Source of the DNA: Frigoribacterium sp. PvP032
GTDB lineage: Bacteria; Actinomycetota; Actinomycetes; Actinomycetales; Microbacteriaceae
Reading direction: 5' to 3'
Length of the DNA: 64,000 bases
Assembly: GCF_017833035.1 (NCBI RefSeq)
Contig: NZ_JAFIBM010000001.1
Coordinates: forward strand, 1,426,001-1,490,000
In this document: in pieces, positions 47,852 through 55,943 of the stretch
Layout: the number at the start of each line of letters is the position of its first letter
Numbering within the stretch: the first letter of the stretch is position 1
The notes under the pieces: generated by a model
The model's database searches: none
The model's input: only the letters and a program-made list of their open reading frames with translations
Told to the model about the DNA's origin: nothing
Translations under genes and position numbers: made by a program

Positions 47852-47857
47852 AGGCTA
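47852..47857 (-). promoter_or_regulatory. -10 box for the TIM-barrel gene
   Basis: Minus-strand TAGCCT ends 7 nt before the GTG at 47845, predicting a leaderless transcript. Confidence 0.45.
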
Positions 47858-47964
47858 CGACCGTGCCCACGGCGGGGGAGCCGAGCGGGGATGAACGTCG
47901 GGCGAACGACCGGGGAACGTCTCCGGGGCCGGGCGACCTGCTCCTCGGGCCGGTCGACCGCCTC

Positions 47965-48963
47965 CTACAGCCAGTCGCGCTTGCGGAACTGCCACCAGAG
48001 CACGCCGCCCACGCCGACGATGAGCACGCACGACGTGACGAAGCCGCCGACCGTGCTGAAGCCCGGGTACGGCACGTTCTGGCCGTAGAACCCCGTGATG
48101 GCGGTGGGGACGGCGATGATCGCCGCCCAGCTCGTCACCTTCTTCATGATCCCGTTCATCCGGTTGGACTGCAGGTTGAGGTTCGTGTCGAGGATGGTCG
48201 AGACGAGGTCGCGGAGCGAGTCGTTCTGCTCGGCGACCCTGATGACGTGGTCGTAGACGTCCTGGTAGTAGGGCTGCATCACCGGGTCGAGGTCGTGCAG
48301 GTCGCGGCGCAGCAGCGTGTTGAGCACCTCGCGCATGGGGGAGGCGACCCGCCTCAGCCGGACGAGGCTCTTCCGCAGGGCGAACGAGCGCTTCTGCACG
48401 TCGAGGGTGCGCGGCGCAGGGTCGAACAGGTCGTCGGCGATGCCCTCGATCTCGTCGTCGAGCGCGTCGACGGCCTCGAAGTGCCGGTCGACGACGACGT
48501 CGAGCACGCCCCAGAGCAAGAAGGAGACGCCGTGGGCGGCGAGGTCGGGGCTCTGGTCGAACGCCTTCTCGAGCCGCGAGACGTCGAAGTCGGCGTGGTG
48601 GATGGTCACGAGGGCCTTCGCGGTCAGGAACGCCTTGACCTCGCTCGTCGTCAGCTCGCCCGAGGCCGCGTCGAACGAGACGTCGTACAGCGCGGTGAAG
48701 AGGTGGTTCTCGTAGCGGTCGACCTTCGGCCGCTGGCCGTCCTGCAGGGCGTCCTCGACGGCCAGCTCGTGCAGCCCGAGCTCGTCCTCGAGGTCGTCGA
48801 AGTCCGCCTCCGTGGGGTCGGTCAGGTCGACCCAGACGGTGCAGCCCTCGGTCTCCAGGTGATCGCTCACCTCGGCCAGCGGGAACCCCTGCGCCACGAG
48901 CCGCCCCTCCCGGTACGCCCGGGTCTGCGTCGGGGTGCGGGTCGTGGTCGGGGCCTCGGTCAT
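47965..48963 (-). CDS. corA: CorA-type divalent cation channel
   Basis: A 332-residue protein of the CorA family. The long soluble N-terminal part (to about 270) forms the cytoplasmic funnel, and two C-terminal helices follow. The pore signature at about residues 295-300 is YGQNVPYPG, where most CorA proteins have YGMN; the methionine is a glutamine, a variant seen in actinobacterial members. It probably transports Mg2+ or Co2+/Ni2+. The ATG at 48963 is 17 nt from the divergent kinase start. TAGCAT (48970-48975) ends 7 nt before it, indicating a leaderless message. Confidence 0.9.
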   Translation of the reverse strand: MTEAPTTTRTPTQTRAYREGRLVAQGFPLAEVSDHLETEGCTVWVDLTDPTEADFDDLEDELGLHELAVEDALQDGQRPKVDRYENHLFTALYDVSFDAASGELTTSEVKAFLTAKALVTIHHADFDVSRLEKAFDQSPDLAAHGVSFLLWGVLDVVVDRHFEAVDALDDEIEGIADDLFDPAPRTLDVQKRSFALRKSLVRLRRVASPMREVLNTLLRRDLHDLDPVMQPYYQDVYDHVIRVAEQNDSLRDLVSTILDTNLNLQSNRMNGIMKKVTSWAAIIAVPTAITGFYGQNVPYPGFSTVGGFVTSCVLIVGVGGVLWWQFRKRDWL

Positions 48964-48968
48964 GGGGG

Positions 48969-48975
48969 CATGCTA
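48969..48975. promoter_or_regulatory. Overlapping divergent -10 boxes for corA and the fructosamine-kinase-like gene
   Basis: Minus-strand TAGCAT (48970-48975) and plus-strand CATGCT (48969-48974) overlap almost completely; each lies 7 nt from its start codon. Only one polymerase could use the site at a time. Confidence 0.4.
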
Positions 48976-48980
48976 TCCAC

Positions 48981-49751
48981 GTGACCCCACACGTTAAGCA
49001 GCGCGCCGACGCCCCTGAGCACTTCTTCGAGGCGGAGGCGGCAGGGCTCGCGTGGCTCGCCGAGGCCACGCCCCTGGGAGGCGCCGTGATCGTGGCCGTC
49101 GAGTCGGTCTCGCCGGGGCGGATCGCGCTCGAGACCGTGCGCGAGACGCGTCCGACGCCCGAGACGGCACGGCAGTTCGGCGCGGCGCTCGCGGTCACCC
49201 ACGCGGCCGGTGCGGACGCCTTCGGGGCGCCTCCTACGGGCTGGCAGGGCCCCGTGTTCATCGGCCGACGGCAGCAGGAGTGCACGCCCCGCGCCAGCTG
49301 GGGCGAGTTCTACGCCGCCCAGCGGGTGCTGCCGTTCGCCCGCACGGCCCTCGAGGCAGGCTCGCTCACACGGGACGAGCTCGACCTCGTCGAGCGCGCC
49401 TGCGACCTCGTCGCCGGGGGCGCCCTCGACGACGACCAGCCGCCGGCTCGCCTGCACGGCGACCTCTGGAGCGGCAACGTCCTCTTCGGCGCGGACGGCG
49501 TCGTCCTGATCGACCCGGCCGCGCACGGCGGCCATCCCGAGACCGACCTGGCGATGCTGCAGCTGTTCGGCCTGCCCTGGCTCGAGGAGGCGCTGGCCGG
49601 CTACCAGGACGCGGCCCCGCTCCGGGACGGCTGGCGCGACCGCGTGCCGCTCCACCAGCTGCACCCGCTCGCGGTGCACGCGGCGGGCCACGGGCGCAGC
49701 TACGGCCGGGCGCTCGCCGAGGCCGCGGCGCAGGTGCTCCGGCTCGTCTGA
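48981..49751 (+). CDS. Fructosamine kinase / ketosamine-3-kinase family protein
   Basis: A 256-residue protein with a kinase-like (APH) fold. HFFEAEAAGLAWLAEAT near the N-terminus, ARLHGDLWSGNVLFGADGVVLIDPAAHGGHPETDLAMLQLFG near residues 157-197 (catalytic loop HGDxWxGN and the DPA metal loop) are the signatures of fructosamine-3-kinases, which phosphorylate ketosamines on glycated proteins so that they decompose. It starts with GTG at 48981, directly beside the corA start on the other strand. No operon partner is seen; a tandem 15-bp repeat follows the stop. Confidence 0.88.
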   Translation: MTPHVKQRADAPEHFFEAEAAGLAWLAEATPLGGAVIVAVESVSPGRIALETVRETRPTPETARQFGAALAVTHAAGADAFGAPPTGWQGPVFIGRRQQECTPRASWGEFYAAQRVLPFARTALEAGSLTRDELDLVERACDLVAGGALDDDQPPARLHGDLWSGNVLFGADGVVLIDPAAHGGHPETDLAMLQLFGLPWLEEALAGYQDAAPLRDGWRDRVPLHQLHPLAVHAAGHGRSYGRALAEAAAQVLRLV

Positions 49752-49776
49752 GCCAGGGGCACGGGAGACCGGTCGC

Positions 49777-49806
49777 CCGGCGGAGGGCCGGCCGGCGGAG
49801 GGCCGC
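49777..49806. repeat. Tandem 15-bp repeat (2 units) upstream of otsA
   Basis: Two units sharing CCGGCGGAGGGCCG lie at 49777-49791 and 49792-49806, shortly after the kinase-like gene. Confidence 0.7.
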
Positions 49807-49848
49807 CCGGGGGACAGGCCTCGCCGGGGTCGCCGACGGGCGCGCTGA

Positions 49849-49854
49849 TAATCT
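49849..49854 (+). promoter_or_regulatory. -10 box for otsA
   Basis: TAATCT would start transcription near 49861 with a leader of about 39 nt that contains a CCCCCG/CGGGGG pair and GGAG before the ATG. Confidence 0.4.
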
Positions 49855-49899
49855 GGCCGTCCCCCGTCTCCCGGGGGTCGAACGGAGCTGATCACCCCC

Positions 49900-51396
49900 A
49901 TGCCTGACACCGCTGAGCGCTACGGCTTCGTCGTCGTCTCCAACCGCCTGCCCGTCGACCGCGTCATCGCCGAGGACGGCTCCGCGTCGTGGCAGCACTC
50001 GCCAGGCGGACTCGTGACCGCCCTCGAGCCCGTGATGAAGGCGAACGACGGCGCCTGGGTCGGCTGGGCCGGCCAGCCCGACCTCGAGTTCGAGCCGTTC
50101 GTCGACGAGGGCATCCACATCGTGCCCGTGCCCCTCAGCGCCGAGGAGGTGCAGCGCTACTACGAGGGCTTCAGCAACGACACGCTCTGGCCGCTCTACC
50201 ACGACGTCATCGCCGCACCGACGTACCACCGCCTCTGGTGGGAGGCGTACGTGCAGGTGAACCAGCGCTTCGCCGACCGGGCCGCCGAGATCACCGAGGA
50301 GGGCGGCACGATCTGGGTGCAGGACTACCAGCTGCAGCTCGTCCCGAAGATGCTGCGCGAGGCGCGACCCGACGTGACGATCGGCTTCTTCAACCACATC
50401 CCGTTCCCGCCGCTCGGCATCTTCTCGCAGCTGCCCTGGCGCCGTCAGATCCTCGAGGGGCTGCTCGGCGCCGACGTGATCGGGTTCCAGCGCGGCGACG
50501 ACGCGTCGAACTTCTCGCGGGCGGTGCGCCACCTGCTGGGCTACGGGACGACCCGCCCCTACGTCGAGGTGCCGGTCGACGACGACGCGGCCACGGAGTC
50601 GTCGCACGTGTCGCGTCGGGGCGCGAAGGTGCGCCGGGTGCTCGCCAAGCACTTCCCGATCTCGATCGACGCCGCCAGCTACGAAGAACTGGCCGCGCGA
50701 CCCGACATCCAGGCCAGGGCGGCCGAGATCCGCGCCGGCCTCGGCAACCCGAAGACGGTCATGCTCGGCGTCGACCGGCTCGACTACACCAAGGGCATCC
50801 GCCACCGCATGAAGGCGTTCGGCGAGCTGCTCGCCGACGGCCGGCTGAGCGTCGAGGACGCGACGCTCGTGCAGGTCGCGAGCCCCAGCCGCGAGCGGGT
50901 AGAGACGTACAAGACGCTGCGCGACGAGATCGAGCTGACCGTCGGCCGCATCAACGGCGACTACGCGACGATGAGCCACACGGCCATCAGCTACCACCAC
51001 CACGGCTACCCGCGCGAGGAGATGGTGGCGCTCTACCTCGCGGCTGACATCATGCTGGTCACGGCCCTCCGCGACGGGATGAACCTCGTCGCGAAGGAGT
51101 ACGTGGCCGTGCGTCGCGACAACGACGGCGTGCTCGTGCTCAGCGAGTTCGCCGGCGCCGCCGACGAGCTCAAGACCGCGCTGCTGATCAACCCGCACGA
51201 CATCGGCGGCCTGAAGAACACCATCATGCGGGCGATCGAGATGCCCAAGCGCGACCGGACGACGCGCATGCGCGCCCTCCGTCGCCGCGTGCTCGAGCAC
51301 GACGTGGCGAGCTGGTCCGCGTCGTTCCTGCAGGCGCTCGAGAACGTGCGCCCCGGCCAGCAGATCACGGCACCCGCCGAGGAGGACGCATCGTGA
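49900..51396 (+). CDS. otsA: Trehalose-6-phosphate synthase
   Basis: A 498-residue GT20 glycosyltransferase. VVVSNRLPVDR near residue 8, GGLVTALEPVMK near 36, VQDYQLQLVPKMLRE near 142, NHIPFPPLGIFSQLPWR near 165 and VDRLDYTKGIRHRMKAF near 289 are the conserved substrate-binding blocks. It joins UDP- or GDP-glucose to glucose-6-phosphate. The stop overlaps the otsB start (GTGA), so synthase and phosphatase are made together; trehalose is an osmolyte and stress protectant here. OtsA-specific residues rather than a fused phosphatase confirm the two-gene arrangement. Confidence 0.96.
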   Translation: MPDTAERYGFVVVSNRLPVDRVIAEDGSASWQHSPGGLVTALEPVMKANDGAWVGWAGQPDLEFEPFVDEGIHIVPVPLSAEEVQRYYEGFSNDTLWPLYHDVIAAPTYHRLWWEAYVQVNQRFADRAAEITEEGGTIWVQDYQLQLVPKMLREARPDVTIGFFNHIPFPPLGIFSQLPWRRQILEGLLGADVIGFQRGDDASNFSRAVRHLLGYGTTRPYVEVPVDDDAATESSHVSRRGAKVRRVLAKHFPISIDAASYEELAARPDIQARAAEIRAGLGNPKTVMLGVDRLDYTKGIRHRMKAFGELLADGRLSVEDATLVQVASPSRERVETYKTLRDEIELTVGRINGDYATMSHTAISYHHHGYPREEMVALYLAADIMLVTALRDGMNLVAKEYVAVRRDNDGVLVLSEFAGAADELKTALLINPHDIGGLKNTIMRAIEMPKRDRTTRMRALRRRVLEHDVASWSASFLQALENVRPGQQITAPAEEDAS

Positions 51397-52202
51397 CCAC
51401 GAACCCCCTGCCCGCCGACCTGCCCGCCGACGACCGGTCGCGAGCCCTCTCGGACGCGCTCGGCCGTCTCGCGACGACGCCGCGCCTCCTCGTCGCCCTC
51501 GACTTCGACGGCACCCTCGCGCCCGAGGTCGACCAGCCGATGGCGGCCCGCCCGCTGCCCGAGTCGAAGGAGGCGATCCGTCGCCTCCTCGAGCTGGAGG
51601 GCACCTCCGTCGCCCTCGTCTCCGGTCGCGACCTCGCGTCGCTCGACCGGATCAGCGAGATGCCCGAGCAGGTGCTGCTCGTGGGGTCGCACGGGATCGA
51701 GGTGCGCATCGGCGGCGAGGTGACGTCGCTGACCGACGACGAGCTCGCTCGTCGCGAGGTCATCTCCGAGGCGCTGCACACGGCGGCCGACGGCCGCGAC
51801 GGCGTCTTCGTCGAGGAGAAGCCGGCGGGCCTGGCCCTGCACACGCGGCTCGCGGACGAGGCGACGACGACGGAGGTGCGCGAGGCGGTCCGCGCCCGCC
51901 TCGCCGACGAGCCGGGGGTGCACGCCCGTGAGGGCAAGAACGTGCGCGAGTACGCCGTCCGCCCGACCGGCAAGGACGACGGGGTCGCGCGGCTCCGCGA
52001 GGCCGTGGGAGCCACCGCCGTGCTGTTCGCCGGCGACGACGTCACCGACGAGGACGCCCTGCGGTCGCTCGGCGACGGCGACCTCGGCATCCGGGTCGGG
52101 CCCGGCGAGACCGCCGCGAGCCACCGCGTCGCGGACCCCGCGGCGATCGGCCGGCTGCTCGGCGAGCTAGCCGACCTCCGCGAGCACCTGGGGCATGCCT
52201 GA
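51393..52202 (+). CDS. otsB: Trehalose-6-phosphate phosphatase
   Basis: A 269-residue HAD-superfamily phosphatase. LLVALDFDGTLAPEVDQP near residues 34-50 gives the nucleophilic aspartate (DFDGT), ALVSGRDLASL near 71 is motif II, VLLVGSHGIEV near 93 belongs to the cap, and GDDVTDEDALRSL near 214 is the metal-binding motif. It removes phosphate from trehalose-6-phosphate to give trehalose. It starts with GTG coupled to otsA. A short non-coding gap with weak dyads separates it from the Mrp operon. Confidence 0.94.
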   Translation: MTTNPLPADLPADDRSRALSDALGRLATTPRLLVALDFDGTLAPEVDQPMAARPLPESKEAIRRLLELEGTSVALVSGRDLASLDRISEMPEQVLLVGSHGIEVRIGGEVTSLTDDELARREVISEALHTAADGRDGVFVEEKPAGLALHTRLADEATTTEVREAVRARLADEPGVHAREGKNVREYAVRPTGKDDGVARLREAVGATAVLFAGDDVTDEDALRSLGDGDLGIRVGPGETAASHRVADPAAIGRLLGELADLREHLGHA

Positions 52203-52261
52203 TCGCGCATGCGTCCCCGAGGGCCGTGCCCTTCGGGCGGTCTTCCCAGGTGACTGCAAGG

Positions 52262-52267
52262 TAAGCT
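52262..52267 (+). promoter_or_regulatory. -10 box for the Mrp operon
   Basis: TAAGCT would start transcription near 52274 and give mrpA a leader of about 70 nt ending in GGAGGTG, a strong ribosome site 7 nt before the ATG at 52345. Confidence 0.45.
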
Positions 52268-52344
52268 GACCTCTCCGCCCGACTCCTCGTCGCCGATCAG
52301 CCCGAACGACCGACGAACTCGCCAGCCGACGGAGGTGCACCTTG

Positions 52345-55341
52345 ATGATCGCTGCTCTCGCGGCCTTCGCGGCCGCCTCGATCGTCGTCGCCGCACTCGG
52401 TCGCCGACTCGGGCCGTCGCTGTTCCTCTGGGCCTCGGCCGTGCCCTTCGCCGCCATGGTGATGACCGCCCTGCAGGGGCCGCAGGTCCTCTCGCAGGGG
52501 CAGGTCGTCGAGTCGGTCCCGTGGATCCCGCAGCTCGGCATCACGCTGACGCTCCGCCTCGACGTGCTGTCGTGGGTGCTCGCCCTGGTGGTCACCGGCG
52601 TGGGCGGGCTGGTGCTCGTCTACTGCTCCCGCTACTTCAAGCCGGGGGAGAAGAGCCTCGCCCGCTTCGCCGCCGTGCTGGTCGCCTTCGCCGGCGCCAT
52701 GTACGGCCTCGTGACGAGCGACGACGTCTTCGTCCTCTTCGTGTTCTGGGAGGCCACGAGCGTCTTCTCGTACCTGCTGATCGGGCACTACACGAACAAG
52801 CAGGCGAGCCGTGGGGCGGCGCTCCAGGCGCTGATCGTCACCACGGCGGGCGGGCTGGCCATGCTGGTCGGGCTCGTGATCCTCAGCGTCCAGGGCGGCA
52901 CCTCCTCGATCGAGGCCCTCGTGGCGTCGCCGCCGAGCGGCACGGCCGTCACCGTCGCCGTGATCCTGGTGCTCGTCGGGGCGCTGTCGAAGTCGGCACT
53001 CGTGCCGTTCCACTTCTGGCTGCCCGCGGCCATGGCGGCGCCCACCCCCGTCAGCGCGTACCTGCACGCCGCGGCCATGGTCAAGGCCGGCATCTACCTC
53101 GTCGCTCGCTTCGCGCCCGGCTACCACGACTCGCCCGGCTGGCAGGAGGTCGTGGTCACGGTCGGCGTCGTCACGATGCTGCTCGGCGGCTACCGTGCCC
53201 TCCGCCAGCACGACCTCAAGCTCGTCCTCGCCTACGGCACGGTCAGCCAGCTCGGCTTCCTCACGATCATCGCGGGCTACGGCACCCGGGACGCGGGGCT
53301 CGCGGCCCTCGCCCTGCTAGTCGCGCACGCCCTGTTCAAGGCGACGCTCTTCCTCGTCGTCGGCATCGTCGACCACCGCACCGGCACACGCGACCTCCGC
53401 AAGCTGAGCGGCCTGGGCCGCCAGGCGCCCGTGCTCGTCGTCATCACCGTGATCGCGCTCGCGTCGATGGCCGGCGTGCCCCCGACGTTCGGCTTCGTGG
53501 CGAAGGAGGCGGTGCTCTCGGCCCTGCTCGCCGACGCCGAGCACGGCAGCGCCTGGGGCGTGATCGCGCTGGTCGGCGTCGTCGTGGGCTCCGTCCTCAC
53601 GACGGCCTACAGCCTGCGGTTCCTCTGGGGGGCGTTCGCCCGCAAGCGCGACGTCGCCCCGGTCGACTTCGTCCGCGAGCACATCGACTTCCTCGCCGCG
53701 CCGGCCGTGCTGGCGGCCCTCAGCCTCGCGCTCGGCTTCGCCGCGGCGCCGGTCGACTCCGTCATGGCGCGCTACGCGGACACGCTGCCGCACGTCGAGG
53801 GCGAGCACGGCCCGTACCACCTGGCGCTCTGGCACGGCTTCGAGCCCGCACTCGGCCTCACCGTGCTCTCGCTCGTGCTCGGCGCCGTGATGTTCTGGCA
53901 GCGTGACCGGGTGTCCGCGGTGCAGAAGGCGGTCTCGTTCCTGCCCCGCGCCTCCGACGGCTACGTCCGCATCATGACCGGCATCGACAAGACGGCGTCG
54001 CGCACGACGGCGACGACCCAGCGCGGCTCGCTGCCGTTCTACCTCGGCACGATCCTCGTGGTTTTCGTCGTCTCGAGCATCGTGACCCTGTCGTCGAACC
54101 GCAGCTGGCCCGACGCGGCCGTCATCTGGGACTACCCAGCCCAGCTGGCCGTCGGCAGCCTGATGATCGTCGGCGCCGTGGCCGCTGCCCGGTCGAACAA
54201 GCGCTTCCAGGCCGTCGTGCTCGTCGGCGTGACCGGCTACGGCATGGCCGCGCTGTTCGCCCTGCACGGTGCTCCCGACCTCGCGCTCACCCAGGCGCTG
54301 ATCGAGACGATCACCCTCATCGCCTTCGTGCTGGTGCTCCGACGCCTGCCGGCCCGCCTGGGCGACCGCAACGGACGCTCGCACCGCGCGCTCCGTGCCG
54401 TCATCGGCATCTCGGTCGGCTGCGTGATGGCGACCATCGCCGTCGTCGCCCTCGGCGCCCGCAGCGGCGGCACGATCTCGAGCGCGTTCCCGGAGCTCGC
54501 CGTCGTCGGCGGGCACGGCAAGAACGTCGTCAACGTCACCCTCGTCGACATCCGCGGCTGGGACACCATGGGCGAGATCAGCGTGCTGATCGCCGCCGCC
54601 ACCGGCGTCGCGAGCCTCGTCTTCCTTACGTCGCGCACGGACATGCTGCCGCGTCCGGCCCGCCGCACCCGCGCCCAGCGCTTCCTGGCCCGCGTGCGCC
54701 CGGCCCTCGAGCCTGCTCCCGTCGTCCCCGGTACCGGGGGCGGCGGCAGCCAGGCGGACCGGGCCGACGCCTCCTCGAGCACGGCGGTCGGGTCAGAGGT
54801 CGAGGGCGACCGGCGTGCCTGGCTGCTCGCCGGCCGCAAGCTGGCGCCGCAGAACCGCTCGATCCTGCTCGAGGTCGTCGTCCGGCTGCTGTTCCACGCC
54901 ATCGTCGTCGTCTCGATCTACCTGCTCTTCGCGGGTCACAACCTGCCGGGCGGCGGCTTCGCCGGTGGATTGGTCGCGGGCATGGCGTTCGTGGCGCGCT
55001 ACCTCGCGGGCGGACGGTTCGAGCTCGGCGCCGCGGCGCCCCTCGACGCCGGCAAGGTGCTCGGCAGCGGTCTGCTGATCGTCGTCGCCACGGCAGTCGT
55101 GCCCCTCTTCTTCGGCGTCGACGCGCTGACCTCGACCTGGTTCGAGGGCGAGGTGCCGCTGCTCGGCCACGTCGAGTTCGTCACGTCGACGTTCTTCGAC
55201 ATCGGCGTCTACCTCGTCGTCGTGGGCCTCGTGCTCGACGTGCTCCGCAGCCTGGGGGCCGAGGTCGACCGTCAAGAAGAGGAAGACGACCGCGGCGACG
55301 CCTCGGTCACGGCCACCACCAAGGCGGAGGGTCCCGCATGA
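52345..55341 (+). CDS. mrpA: Na+/H+ antiporter subunit A fused to subunit B
   Basis: A 998-residue subunit of the Mrp/Mnh cation antiporter. Residues 1 to about 800 form the MrpA part, homologous to NuoL with VLFVFWEATSVFSYLLIG near 130, SALVPFHFWLPAAMAAPTPVSAYLHAAAMVKAGIYL near 219-255 and a later MrpA-specific helical block. From about residue 835 the sequence is a MrpB domain (LLEVVVRLLFHAIVVVSIYLLFAGHNLPGGGFAGGLVAG), so no separate mrpB gene exists. The ATG at 52345 has GGAGGTG 7 nt upstream; the in-frame TTG at 52342 is less likely. It expels Na+ in exchange for H+. Confidence 0.94.
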   Translation: MIAALAAFAAASIVVAALGRRLGPSLFLWASAVPFAAMVMTALQGPQVLSQGQVVESVPWIPQLGITLTLRLDVLSWVLALVVTGVGGLVLVYCSRYFKPGEKSLARFAAVLVAFAGAMYGLVTSDDVFVLFVFWEATSVFSYLLIGHYTNKQASRGAALQALIVTTAGGLAMLVGLVILSVQGGTSSIEALVASPPSGTAVTVAVILVLVGALSKSALVPFHFWLPAAMAAPTPVSAYLHAAAMVKAGIYLVARFAPGYHDSPGWQEVVVTVGVVTMLLGGYRALRQHDLKLVLAYGTVSQLGFLTIIAGYGTRDAGLAALALLVAHALFKATLFLVVGIVDHRTGTRDLRKLSGLGRQAPVLVVITVIALASMAGVPPTFGFVAKEAVLSALLADAEHGSAWGVIALVGVVVGSVLTTAYSLRFLWGAFARKRDVAPVDFVREHIDFLAAPAVLAALSLALGFAAAPVDSVMARYADTLPHVEGEHGPYHLALWHGFEPALGLTVLSLVLGAVMFWQRDRVSAVQKAVSFLPRASDGYVRIMTGIDKTASRTTATTQRGSLPFYLGTILVVFVVSSIVTLSSNRSWPDAAVIWDYPAQLAVGSLMIVGAVAAARSNKRFQAVVLVGVTGYGMAALFALHGAPDLALTQALIETITLIAFVLVLRRLPARLGDRNGRSHRALRAVIGISVGCVMATIAVVALGARSGGTISSAFPELAVVGGHGKNVVNVTLVDIRGWDTMGEISVLIAAATGVASLVFLTSRTDMLPRPARRTRAQRFLARVRPALEPAPVVPGTGGGGSQADRADASSSTAVGSEVEGDRRAWLLAGRKLAPQNRSILLEVVVRLLFHAIVVVSIYLLFAGHNLPGGGFAGGLVAGMAFVARYLAGGRFELGAAAPLDAGKVLGSGLLIVVATAVVPLFFGVDALTSTWFEGEVPLLGHVEFVTSTFFDIGVYLVVVGLVLDVLRSLGAEVDRQEEEDDRGDASVTATTKAEGPA

Positions 55342-55943
55342 GCGCGTCGCTGGTCCTGATCGTCGTGATGGCCGCGCTCTACGCGTGCGGCATCTACCTC
55401 ATGCTCGAGCGCAGCATGACGCGCGTGCTGCTCGGGTTCCTGCTCGTGGGCAACGCGACGAACATCCTCATCCTCACGATGTCCGGCCGCAGCGGCGAGG
55501 CCCCGATCGCCGACGGCCAGGTGCCGGAGTCGACCTTCGCCGACCCCCTGCCGCAGGCCCTCATCCTCACGGCCATCGTCATCACCTTCGGCGTGTCCGC
55601 GTTCCTCCTCGCGCTCATCTACCGCTCCTGGCGGCTCGCCCAGGAGGACGACGTGGCGGACGACCTCGAGGACCTCGAGATCGGCATCCGCGGGGTGCCC
55701 GCCGAGGACGAGACGCAGGGCGACGGCGACGACGAGAGCGACGGGGACACCGAGTTCGGCCCCGACGCCGAGGCGGCCGTCCCGAAGACGTCCTTCGACG
55801 ACGACGACCCGTGGGACCACGCCCCGAACGAGACGATCCCGGTCGCCGACCCGGAGCACGCTCCCGACCACGACCCGGCCCACCCCGAACGAGACCGCGA
55901 CCGCGGCACCTACCGTGACGACCCGAGAGGAGGCCGGCCGTGA
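55338..55943 (+). CDS. mrpC: Na+/H+ antiporter subunit C
   Basis: A 201-residue subunit homologous to NuoK. Three helices lie in the first ~100 residues (SLVLIVVMAALYACGIYLML, VLLGFLLVGNATNILIL, and ALILTAIVITFGVSAFLLALIYR). The last ~95 residues form a strongly acidic, probably disordered tail that is longer than in most MrpC proteins. It overlaps the mrpA stop (ATGA), and mrpD follows with a GTGA overlap. Confidence 0.93.
   Translation: MSASLVLIVVMAALYACGIYLMLERSMTRVLLGFLLVGNATNILILTMSGRSGEAPIADGQVPESTFADPLPQALILTAIVITFGVSAFLLALIYRSWRLAQEDDVADDLEDLEIGIRGVPAEDETQGDGDDESDGDTEFGPDAEAAVPKTSFDDDDPWDHAPNETIPVADPEHAPDHDPAHPERDRDRGTYRDDPRGGRP

Noticed and set aside
52342-52344. TTG as the mrpA start
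   Set aside because: The adjacent ATG at 52345 has better spacing to GGAGGTG; both give the same mature protein.
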